In this document: positions 53,572 through 60,922 of the stretch, one piece after another
Position numbering within the stretch: the first letter of the stretch is position 1
Layout of the letters: every line of letters begins with the position of its first letter
Origin: Leucobacter salsicius M1-8
GTDB lineage: Bacteria > Actinomycetota > Actinomycetes > Actinomycetales > Microbacteriaceae
Length of the DNA stretch: 64,000 nt
Assembly (NCBI RefSeq): GCF_000350525.1
Contig: NZ_AOCN01000028.1
Span: 52,756 to 116,755 of the forward strand
Reading direction: 5' to 3'
Notes under the pieces: model-generated
Told to the model about the DNA's origin: nothing
The model's input: only the letters and a program-made list of their open reading frames with translations
The model's database searches: none
Position numbers and translations under genes: made by a program

Positions 53572-54033
53572 CTAGACGCTCTCGAGATCGAACCGCGAGG
53601 CGAAGAAGGTGAAGCGGTACTTGCCAATCTGCACCTCTGCGCCGTCGGTGAGCTCGAGCTCACCGTCGATGCGCGAACCATTGCAGAAGGTGCCGTTCAA
53701 TGACCCGCGATCTACCACTGAGAACGTCGTGCCGTTGCGGCGAAACTCTGAGTGGCGGCGCGACACGGTGACGTCGTCCAGAAAGATGTCGACTGCGGGG
53801 TGGCGGCCAGCGATCGTGAGATCGCGGTCGAGCAGAAATCTCGCTCCCAAATCGGGTCCGCGCCGCACGACTAGCAGTGCCGCACCCGAGGGCAGCGACT
53901 CAACGGCTTCCCGTTCGTCTACCGAAAGATCCGTCGCGTGGGATCGGATCATGGCACCCAGGTCATCGCGAAACTGCTGGGTAGCGCGCGCCTCAGTGTG
54001 GTCGGATCGCCGGGGATGAAATTCAGCGTTCAT
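53572..54033 (-). CDS. garA: FHA-domain protein GarA/OdhI-like
   Basis: Phospho-switch protein that inhibits 2-oxoglutarate dehydrogenase and glutamate enzymes in its unphosphorylated form. The 153-residue protein has an N-terminal kinase target region and a C-terminal FHA domain (GRHPAVDIFLDD, VSRRHSEF, GSLNGTFCNG). In M. tuberculosis GarA the target motif is ETTSVFR, with two Thr used by different kinases. Here it reads ATQQFR, so only the second Thr (Thr18) remains. The ATG at 54033 gives a typical length. It precedes ftsR, the usual order, and the partner kinase may be the PASTA kinase in this window. Confidence 0.9.
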   Translation of the reverse strand: MNAEFHPRRSDHTEARATQQFRDDLGAMIRSHATDLSVDEREAVESLPSGAALLVVRRGPDLGARFLLDRDLTIAGRHPAVDIFLDDVTVSRRHSEFRRNGTTFSVVDRGSLNGTFCNGSRIDGELELTDGAEVQIGKYRFTFFASRFDLESV

Positions 54034-54166
54034 GTCCCACTCACTTCCAAACTCGTGACGGTTGGGCTTGCGCCCTTGATGTTCTTCTACGCTATCGCAG
54101 CGGGCTGCGCTTATGCACCTCGTGCCCCGGATTCGGGCTGAGAAAATGGGGCCGCGCGTGGCGGTG

Positions 54167-55639
54167 TCACCATTCCGACTCGTGACGTTCCAAGAAGGCA
54201 TACACCTCGTTGGTGTCCACGCCGGGGAAGGTGCCCGTAGGAAGCGCCGCCAGCAGGCTCGTGGGGGTCGAGGCCTCGGGCCACGCGGAGGCCTCCCACT
54301 TGCGGGTGAGGTCTCCTGATGCGCGCCGGCAGCAGCGGTCGTCGGGGCAGTTCGAGCTCGTGCGGTTGGGGGTCTCGCGGCCGCGGAACCACCTCACGTC
54401 CTCGAATTTTACGCCCACACTCACCGAGTACAGCCCCTCCTTGGCCTTCTCAACGCGGGACGTGCACCAGTAGGTGCCGCCCGCAGCCATGTCGGTGTAC
54501 TGGTACCAGGGGTTAAACCGGTCGGGCTGGTCGAACACGGTGCGCGCGGTCCAGTTACGGCAGACGTAGGCTCCCTCGAAGTTGCCAAGCGCATCAGATG
54601 GAAACCGTACGCCATCGTTTTCGTACGCCTTAATGAGGGTGCCTGACTCGTGGGCCTTCATGAAGTGCACCCGCAGGTCGAGCTTTTCGGTGGCGAGGTT
54701 TGTGAACCGGTGAGCGGCCATCTCGTACGACACACCAAACGCGTCGCGCAGATCCTCCATCGAAATGTGGCGCTCGCTCTTGGCCGTGCGCAGATGGTCG
54801 GCGGCCGCGTCCTCAGGCAGCAGCACTGCTCCAGCAAGATAGTTTGCTTCCACTCGCTGGCGCAGAAACTCACCGTAGTTGCGCGGCTCCTCGTGCCCGC
54901 ACACCACGCTCGCGATCGCCCGCAGCACCGGCGCCCGAGCATCACGCGACGGCAGGTTCGCCCCCAGGTAGATGCGCCCATTCCTGCGGTCAATCACCGA
55001 GCGCGTGGAGTGTGGAATATCCGACACGTAGTGCAGGCTGAATCCGAGTTTGGCGGCGATGTTTGAGATTGCCTGCTGGGAGACGGGCCCACCCGCGTAC
55101 CCGACCGTCCCCAGCAGCCCCTGGGCTGCTCGCTCGAGATCCGGATAGTAGTTGCCCACGACCCGCATCTCGCCGCGCAGTTCGGTGTTGGCCCGCCGCG
55201 CTTCCTCGGGGGTCGCGGCCCGCTCGCGGTGCAATCGCTCGACCTCCTGGTGCAGCCCGTGCAGCGCCTGCAGTGTTTCGTCGCTGGTGGCCTTGGACAC
55301 GCGGATGGGGGCGAGCCCCAGCGACCTGAACACTGCGCCGCGCTGTGCCCGCTCGACGGCGATCTCGAGCGCGGCTCGCTCGCTCGGGGCCTCCTCGACG
55401 AGCAGTTCGTCCACGGTTGAGCCGAGCGCCAACGCGATCGCGCGCAGGAGCGGCAACCTCGGCTCGCGCTTGCCGTTCTCGATCCCCGAGAGCTGCGAGG
55501 GCGCGCGATCCACCGCCGCTGCGAGCTGTTCGAGGGTCATTCCGAGCTTGGTGCGGCGCTCGCGGACCCGCCGCCCCAGCGTCAATGCATCGCCCGCGTC
55601 ACTCGTCACTGGCTCGTACACCCCGGTTAGCGCTGTCAT
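54167..55639 (-). CDS. ramB: RamB-type XRE family regulator (DUF2083)
   Basis: Regulator of acetate and glyoxylate metabolism genes in actinobacteria. The 490-residue protein has an N-terminal XRE HTH (residues 21-80; LGMTLEQLAAAVDRAPSQLS). An ImmA/IrrE-like domain (about 180-290) follows in which the zinc-peptidase helix reads HEEPR (249-253) in place of HEXXH, so it is probably not a peptidase. The C-terminal DUF2083 region has cysteines (WCTSR, NCPDDRCCRR). It is divergent from aceB, the known RamB target. RamB binding sites are expected in the 158-base gap between them. The start is ATG at 55639. Confidence 0.92.
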   Translation of the reverse strand: MTALTGVYEPVTSDAGDALTLGRRVRERRTKLGMTLEQLAAAVDRAPSQLSGIENGKREPRLPLLRAIALALGSTVDELLVEEAPSERAALEIAVERAQRGAVFRSLGLAPIRVSKATSDETLQALHGLHQEVERLHRERAATPEEARRANTELRGEMRVVGNYYPDLERAAQGLLGTVGYAGGPVSQQAISNIAAKLGFSLHYVSDIPHSTRSVIDRRNGRIYLGANLPSRDARAPVLRAIASVVCGHEEPRNYGEFLRQRVEANYLAGAVLLPEDAAADHLRTAKSERHISMEDLRDAFGVSYEMAAHRFTNLATEKLDLRVHFMKAHESGTLIKAYENDGVRFPSDALGNFEGAYVCRNWTARTVFDQPDRFNPWYQYTDMAAGGTYWCTSRVEKAKEGLYSVSVGVKFEDVRWFRGRETPNRTSSNCPDDRCCRRASGDLTRKWEASAWPEASTPTSLLAALPTGTFPGVDTNEVYAFLERHESEW

Positions 55640-55664
55640 GCCTCCATGCTGCCAGGTCCTCGTT

Positions 55665-55681
55665 TTTCTGACAAGTAGAAA
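55665..55681. promoter_or_regulatory. Candidate operator TTTCT-N7-AGAAA upstream of ramB/aceB
   Basis: An inverted repeat of TTTCT and AGAAA with seven bases between lies in the divergent gap, 26 bases before the ramB start and about 120 bases before aceB. It is A/T-rich in a GC-rich setting, which suits a promoter or operator. I cannot match it to the published RamB site. Confidence 0.3.
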
Positions 55682-55797
55682 TATCGCGAATCTTCACCCC
55701 CAATTTGGCGCGTGGGGCGCCCTGTTCCTCCCCCATCATGGAACTACACCGCAACATTCACCCCACACGTTTCGCATCACACCCAAAGGAAGACATC

Positions 55798-57450
55798 ATG
55801 ACCATGACGCAGGCGGCCCCGCAGTCCACCCGATTCGCCGCCCCAGCCCCGAGCCCGAGCATCGAGATTCTCGGACGGCCGTTCCATCGCAGCGACGAGA
55901 TCCTCACCCCCGAGGCGCTCGCGTTCCTCACCGAGCTGCACAGTCGCTTTGCCACCACGCGCCATGAGCGCCTTGCCGATCGTCAGCGCCGCCGCTACGA
56001 GATCGGCAATGGCCGCGACCCCAAGTTTCGCGCCGACACCCGCCACATTCGCGAAGATGCGAACTGGCGCGTAGCCGGCCCCGGCCCCGGCCTCGAGGAC
56101 CGCCGCGTCGAGATTACCGGCCCGACCGACCCCAAGATGACCATCAACGCCCTCAACTCGGGTGCCCGCGTGTGGCTTGCCGACCAGGAGGATGCCACGA
56201 GCCCGACCTGGACGAATGTCATCGGCGGCCAACTGTCCTTGTTTGACGCAATTCGCGAGCAGCTCGAGTACACGAGCCCCGAGGGCAAACAGTACCGAGT
56301 CACTGCTGAGCACACGCCAACGATCGTGATGCGCCCCCGCGGCTGGCACCTCGTTGAGAAGCACCTGCGCTTCGTCGATGCGCAGGGGCAGGCCGGCGCG
56401 GCCTCCGCCAGCCTCGTCGATTTCGGCCTCTACGCGTTCCACAACGCCCGCGAACTCGTCGCACGCGGCCGCGGCCCTTACTTCTACATCGCCAAGATCG
56501 AGTCGAGCGAAGAAGCCAAGCTGTGGGACGACATCTTCACCTACACCGAACAGGCCCTCGGCCTCGCGCACGGTACGATCCGTGCGACGGTGCTCATCGA
56601 GACCCTGCCCGCCGCGTTCGAGATGGAAGAGATCCTCTACGTCATGCGCGACCACATCGCGGGACTCAACGCGGGCCGCTGGGACTACATTTTCTCGATC
56701 ATCAAGAACTACCGTGGCCGCGGCGCCCGGTTCGTGATGCCGGATCGCAGTGAGGTCACCATGACGGTGCCCTTCATGCGCGCCTACACCGAACTGCTCG
56801 TGAAGACGTGCCACAAGCGCGGCGCGCACGCCATCGGCGGCATGAGCGCATTCATCCCGAACCGCCGCGACCCCGAGGTCACGGCCCGCGCCGAGGAGAA
56901 GGTGCGTGCCGACAAGAGCCGCGAGGCCGCCGACGGTTTCGACGGCACTTGGGTCGCTCACCCCGACCTCATCGGGGTGGCGCAGGCAGAGTTCGACGCG
57001 GTGCTGGGCGATCGCCCCAACCAGGTCGACCGCCAGCGTGAAGACGTCAACGTGACGGCCGCTCAGCTGCTCGATGTGCACATCGGCCGCGACATCACCG
57101 AGGCTGGCGTGCGCGAGAACGTGTCGATCGGCCTGCGCTACATCGAGGCCTGGCTGCGCGGCCACGGTGCTGTCGCGATCGACAATCTCATGGAGGATGC
57201 CGCCACAGCCGAGATCAGCCGCTCGCAGATCTGGCAGTGGATCCATCAGGATCAGCGCACCGCAGAGGGCACCCGCATCACGGCTTCGTGGGTGGCCGAG
57301 CTGGTCGCCGAGGCCGTGGCCGGATTCGACCGGCGCGAGGGTGACCGCTTCGAGGACGCGGTTGACCTGTTCTCGGACGTCGCACTCGGCGATCAGTTCC
57401 CCACTTTCCTCACCGTGCCCGCCTACAGCAGGTATCTCATAGACGCATAA
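55798..57450 (+). CDS. aceB: Malate synthase A
   Basis: Condenses glyoxylate with acetyl-CoA to malate in the glyoxylate cycle. The 550-residue protein is the short A isoform: ATTRHERLADR, FRADTRHIREDANWRVA, VWLADQEDATSPTW, the active-site IETLPAAFEMEEILY, FVMPDRSEVTMTVPFM, GAHAIGGMSAFIPNRRDPEV and GVRENVSIGLRYIEAWLRG. The ATG at 55798 has AAAGGA 7 bases upstream. It is divergent from ramB and ends at a strong hairpin, so it is transcribed alone; isocitrate lyase is not in the window. Confidence 0.96.
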   Translation: MTMTQAAPQSTRFAAPAPSPSIEILGRPFHRSDEILTPEALAFLTELHSRFATTRHERLADRQRRRYEIGNGRDPKFRADTRHIREDANWRVAGPGPGLEDRRVEITGPTDPKMTINALNSGARVWLADQEDATSPTWTNVIGGQLSLFDAIREQLEYTSPEGKQYRVTAEHTPTIVMRPRGWHLVEKHLRFVDAQGQAGAASASLVDFGLYAFHNARELVARGRGPYFYIAKIESSEEAKLWDDIFTYTEQALGLAHGTIRATVLIETLPAAFEMEEILYVMRDHIAGLNAGRWDYIFSIIKNYRGRGARFVMPDRSEVTMTVPFMRAYTELLVKTCHKRGAHAIGGMSAFIPNRRDPEVTARAEEKVRADKSREAADGFDGTWVAHPDLIGVAQAEFDAVLGDRPNQVDRQREDVNVTAAQLLDVHIGRDITEAGVRENVSIGLRYIEAWLRGHGAVAIDNLMEDAATAEISRSQIWQWIHQDQRTAEGTRITASWVAELVAEAVAGFDRREGDRFEDAVDLFSDVALGDQFPTFLTVPAYSRYLIDA

Positions 57451-57459
57451 GCGGCTGGA

Positions 57460-57511
57460 GAGAGGCACAATGCCCCGGATCACATCAGTGATCCGGGGCA
57501 TTGTGCCTCTC
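57460..57511. terminator. Strong hairpin between aceB and mnhG
   Basis: A perfect 24-bp inverted repeat with a four-base loop (ATCA) lies between the convergent aceB and mnhG ends. The arms start with GAGAGGCACAATGCCCCGG. It is among the most stable hairpins in the window and should stop transcription from both sides. Confidence 0.88.
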
Positions 57512-57529
57512 GGGCGAACGGCAGCGCCG

Positions 57530-57931
57530 CTAGCGGTAGAGCGTATCGCTGCGGTCGATCGCGGGGCCGAGCTCATCGAGCACCATCGTGGCGTCGTCGA
57601 CCTGTCCGGCGCGGTACGCCGCGCGACCCACCATGTGGGCCGCCACGGGCGCGGTGAGCGATTGGAACACAAATACCGGCACGAGCGCCGCGAGAGTCGC
57701 AAATGACCGCTGGTCAAGCGCCACGGCGGTAATCGTCAGCAACAGACCGAAGATTTGAGGCTTGGTGGCGGCGTGCAGCCGGGTCAGCGCGTCGGGAAAC
57801 CGCATGAGCCCAATCCCGGCAGCGACAGACAGCACCGCAGCGAGCACGACGCACACGAGCGCGGTCACATCCATGATGTTCGCGAGCACGCTGCCGTCAC
57901 GCAGCGCCTCGGCGACCTCGGCCTCAAACAT
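57530..57931 (-). CDS. mnhG: Na+/H+ antiporter subunit G (MnhG/MrpG)
   Basis: Last subunit of the Mrp-type cation/proton antiporter. The 133-residue protein has three membrane segments and the family signature GLMRFPDALTRLHAATKPQ near residue 41. The C-terminal part is hydrophilic. The ATG at 57931 lies within the mnhF end (8-base overlap), so it is coupled. The open frame upstream to 57991 is antisense-free but overlaps mnhF and is not used. Confidence 0.95.
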   Translation of the reverse strand: MFEAEVAEALRDGSVLANIMDVTALVCVVLAAVLSVAAGIGLMRFPDALTRLHAATKPQIFGLLLTITAVALDQRSFATLAALVPVFVFQSLTAPVAAHMVGRAAYRAGQVDDATMVLDELGPAIDRSDTLYR

Positions 57932-58232
57932 TGTTCCCCGTCTCGGGCTGGGCGACCGGCGTGACGCGTTGCCTGCGCACGTATCGTGCAACCACGATCG
58001 TGGCGAACGTGGCCGTGGCCGCGATGGCGGTCATGAGGGGAATGGAGTCGGTGTGCCCGCGTACGACCATGTCGAGGCCGAGAGCCAGCATTAGCGTGGT
58101 CAGCAAGACGTCAGAGGCGATCATGCGATCGAGGAGCGTGGGCCCCGCGATGATGCGCACGACCGTCAACATCGCGGTGATAGAGAGCCCGACTCCCGCT
58201 GTGATCGCGAGCACCAGCAGTGTGAGGCTCAT
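57924..58232 (-). CDS. mnhF: Na+/H+ antiporter subunit F (MnhF/MrpF)
   Basis: A 102-residue subunit with three membrane segments and the conserved IIAGPTLLDRMIASDVL stretch between the first two. It overlaps mnhE at its start by 4 bases and mnhG at its end by 8, a tightly coupled operon. It is required for antiport in other Mrp systems. Confidence 0.95.
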   Translation of the reverse strand: MSLTLLVLAITAGVGLSITAMLTVVRIIAGPTLLDRMIASDVLLTTLMLALGLDMVVRGHTDSIPLMTAIAATATFATIVVARYVRRQRVTPVAQPETGNNV

Positions 58233-58789
58233 CCCTGGCTCCCCTCGTGTTCGGTTTCGTTCGCCGGCCGAAGGGTGCCAAAGGTGCGCACGAGCAGCCG
58301 CTCGATGCGCAGCACCTCGCGCCGCATGGCGGTAATCTCGCGCTGGCTCGGGGTGTTCAGCACGTGCAGGTACAACACGGACTCGTAGCGGTCAACATCG
58401 GCGACGAACGATCCGGGAATCAGCGAAATCGTCAGACCCACCGTCGTGAGGATGAAGTCAGATTTGGTGTGTAGTCGCACCCCAATGATCGCCACCGGTG
58501 GAGTGGGGCCCGGGCGCACAGCGAGCCAGGCGACCTGCCACGAAGCTTTGGCGACGTGCCACAGAAAGTACACCAGGTAATGCAGGCCGTGCAAGACATG
58601 GATCCGACCCGCAAGTTCGACGGGCGGCAGGTAGAAGACACGCATCACGACGATCGCGACGATCACGCCGCTCACGATCGACAGGGGTGACAGTTCACCC
58701 CACATCAAGGCCCACAGCGCGACGAGTCCGATCATGAGCGGCCACTCGTGGACGCGCACCGCGCGCTCGAGACGTCGAAGCTCACTCAT
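58229..58789 (-). CDS. mnhE: Na+/H+ antiporter subunit E (MnhE/MrpE)
   Basis: A 186-residue subunit with membrane segments in the first 80 residues. The conserved cytoplasmic part has HTKSDFILTTVGLTISLIPGS (shown in part, residues 107-127) and LYLHVLNTPS. The tail is charged. The ATG at 58789 has AGGAGG 5 bases upstream and overlaps the mnhD stop by 8 bases. The longer frame (to 58915) is within mnhD. Confidence 0.95.
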   Translation of the reverse strand: MSELRRLERAVRVHEWPLMIGLVALWALMWGELSPLSIVSGVIVAIVVMRVFYLPPVELAGRIHVLHGLHYLVYFLWHVAKASWQVAWLAVRPGPTPPVAIIGVRLHTKSDFILTTVGLTISLIPGSFVADVDRYESVLYLHVLNTPSQREITAMRREVLRIERLLVRTFGTLRPANETEHEGSQG

Positions 58790-60434
58790 CTGCACCTCCT
58801 GCGGGTTCCGTCTGGCCGCTCCCCCCGCCACCTTGACCGGGGGTATCCCCGAGCACCAGGCCGACCAGCTTGCTGGGCTCTGCCATTGTCTCACCCGCGC
58901 GGGTCGCGTAGGCATACAGCGGGCCCGCGAACACGGTGAGCGCGATGCTGACGGCGACCATGCCGGTCGTGGCCGTCAGCATAAGCTTCGGAATGTCCTT
59001 GCGATCCTGCAGTGGGCCGGCATCGGGGGCATCCTGCAGCTTCTCGATCATCGCGTCCTCGCGGGCGCGCAGCACCATGGCCTCGGTGTTGGGGGTGACC
59101 GTCTTGGCGGCCAGCGTGCGCCGAGGCCGCCAGAAGGCCAGCACCCAGGCACGGGCCAGCGCATACAGCGTGAGTAGCGAGACGAGCGCCCCGACCCCCA
59201 TCAGCCAGTAGGCGCCAGGGCTTGCCAGGTCGGCGGCGGAGGTGAAGAGGCCCACCTTGCCGATGAATCCCGAGAAGGGCGGGATGCCCCCCAGGTTCAG
59301 CATGGGAATGAAGAACAGCACCGCGATGATCGGTGAGCGTCGCATGAGACCGCCGAGCTCGGCAAGAGACGTTGTGCCGCCCTCGCGCTCGATCAACCCC
59401 ACCGCGAGGAACAGGGTCGTCTGGACGATGATGTGGTGCGCGATGTAGTAGATCGTGGCGGCGAATCCGGCCGCATTCGCCATGCTGATGCCGAAGATCA
59501 TGTAACCGATGTGGCTAATGAGCGTGAATGACAACAGCCGCTTCACGTCGAGTTGTGACACCGCTCCCAGGATCCCGACGATGAGCGTGAGCCCGGCGAC
59601 CACCATGAGCACAGGGTCGACGCTGGACTGCGGAAACAGCTGGGTCTGACTTCGAATGATGGCGTACACGCCCACCTTGGTCAGCAGACCGGCAAATACC
59701 GCGGTGACGGGGGCGGGGGCCGTGGGGTAAGAATCGGGCAGCCAGAAGGACAGCGGGAAGACCGCGGCCTTGATGCCGAAGGCGATCAACAGCGCCAGGT
59801 TGAGTAGCAGCTGCAACTCGCTCGGCAGCTCGGCGATCCGCACCGTGAGCTGCGCCATGTTGACCGTGCCCGTGGCACCGTAGATCAGGCCGATCGTGGC
59901 GAGGAACAGGAGCGAAGACACGAGCGAGACGACGACGTACGTAACGCCCGCGCGAATGCGCTGCGCTGTTCCCCCTAGCGTGATGAGCACGTAGCTCGCT
60001 ACGAGCAAGATCTCGAATCCCACGTAGAGGTTGAACAGGTCGCCCGCGACGAACGCGTTAAACACACCAGCGCCCAGCACCAGGTAGGTCGGGTAGTAAA
60101 TGGAGACGGGCGTCTCATCGTCACCGTCTGCGAGACCCTGCCCGATGGAGAAGAGGAACACCCCCAGCAGCACAATCGCCGAGACGGTGAGCATCAGCGC
60201 CGAAACACGGTCGACTACGAGCGCGATACCGAACGGGGCGGCCCAGCCACCGACCTCCATCACGAGCGTGCCCTGTGTGTCCACGACCCACATCAGGGTG
60301 CCCGAGATGGCAACGGCGGCGATCAGCGCGGTGAGCGTGATGCCCTGCTGCAGACGCCGGCGCCCGGGCAGGGCGAGCGTGATCGCCGCAGCCACGAGCG
60401 GCACAAGGACAATCATAGGGACGAGCGCGGTCAT
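58782..60434 (-). CDS. mnhD: Na+/H+ antiporter subunit D (MnhD/MrpD)
   Basis: Large membrane subunit related to NADH dehydrogenase NuoL/M/N, part of the proton pathway. The 550-residue protein has about 14 segments and the quinone-oxidoreductase-type features: IAFGIKAAVFPLSFWLPD with Lys in the membrane, APAPVTAVFAGLLTKVGVY, LISHIGYMIFGIS and FFIPMLNLGGIPPFSGF. The tail of about 60 residues is hydrophilic. It overlaps mnhC (4 bases) and mnhE (8 bases). Confidence 0.96.
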   Translation of the reverse strand: MTALVPMIVLVPLVAAAITLALPGRRRLQQGITLTALIAAVAISGTLMWVVDTQGTLVMEVGGWAAPFGIALVVDRVSALMLTVSAIVLLGVFLFSIGQGLADGDDETPVSIYYPTYLVLGAGVFNAFVAGDLFNLYVGFEILLVASYVLITLGGTAQRIRAGVTYVVVSLVSSLLFLATIGLIYGATGTVNMAQLTVRIAELPSELQLLLNLALLIAFGIKAAVFPLSFWLPDSYPTAPAPVTAVFAGLLTKVGVYAIIRSQTQLFPQSSVDPVLMVVAGLTLIVGILGAVSQLDVKRLLSFTLISHIGYMIFGISMANAAGFAATIYYIAHHIIVQTTLFLAVGLIEREGGTTSLAELGGLMRRSPIIAVLFFIPMLNLGGIPPFSGFIGKVGLFTSAADLASPGAYWLMGVGALVSLLTLYALARAWVLAFWRPRRTLAAKTVTPNTEAMVLRAREDAMIEKLQDAPDAGPLQDRKDIPKLMLTATTGMVAVSIALTVFAGPLYAYATRAGETMAEPSKLVGLVLGDTPGQGGGGSGQTEPAGGADE

Positions 60435-60922
60435 GAGCGTGCCTTCCCTGCTGACGGCCCGGCTTCATAGCCGGATGTGTCGGAGTCGTCAGAAATGTCG
60501 TTGTCGTCTGAGGTCTCAGGCGTCTCGGCCACGTCCTCATCGGTGACCTCGTCGGTCGCAAGCGCTTCGGTCGAGCCCAGATCGAGATCGGACTCGTCAT
60601 CGCGCACGACATCGCTGCGGTCTTGCGCGAGCCGCCAGGAGCGGTAGATCAGCGCCAGCAGGAAGGCGCTGACCCCGAACGTGATCACGATTGCGGTGAG
60701 GATAAACGCCTGCGGCAAGGGATCGCTCATGTCGCCATCACCCCCACCGACAATGGGGGCGCGGCCAAATGATCCGGACATCAGAAAGATAAGCAGATTC
60801 ACGCCGTTACCCACGAGCAGAAAGCCCAGCAGAATGCGGGTCAGGGTGCGGTCGAGCATGAGGTAAATGCCGCAGGAGATCAGAGTCACCATTACAAGTA
60901 CCAGTATCAGTGGCGTGGTCAC
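60431..60922 (-). CDS. mnhC: Na+/H+ antiporter subunit C (MnhC/MrpC) with acidic tail
   Basis: NuoK-like subunit of 163 residues. Three membrane segments occupy residues 1-95, with LGFLLVGNGVNLLIF and DPLPQAFILTAIVITFG as in MrpC. A long hydrophilic tail of about 65 residues follows, rich in Asp, Glu, Ser and Thr (DDESDLDLGS, DNDISDDSDTS). Related proteins usually end soon after the third segment. The GTG start overlaps the mnhA stop by 4 bases. The tail may bind cations or regulators, which is a guess. Confidence 0.94.
   Translation of the reverse strand: MTTPLILVLVMVTLISCGIYLMLDRTLTRILLGFLLVGNGVNLLIFLMSGSFGRAPIVGGGDGDMSDPLPQAFILTAIVITFGVSAFLLALIYRSWRLAQDRSDVVRDDESDLDLGSTEALATDEVTDEDVAETPETSDDNDISDDSDTSGYEAGPSAGKARS

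Noticed and set aside
55777..57717. Minus-strand frame of 646 residues opposite aceB
   Set aside because: Malate synthase on the other strand is complete with all motifs; this frame is its shadow.
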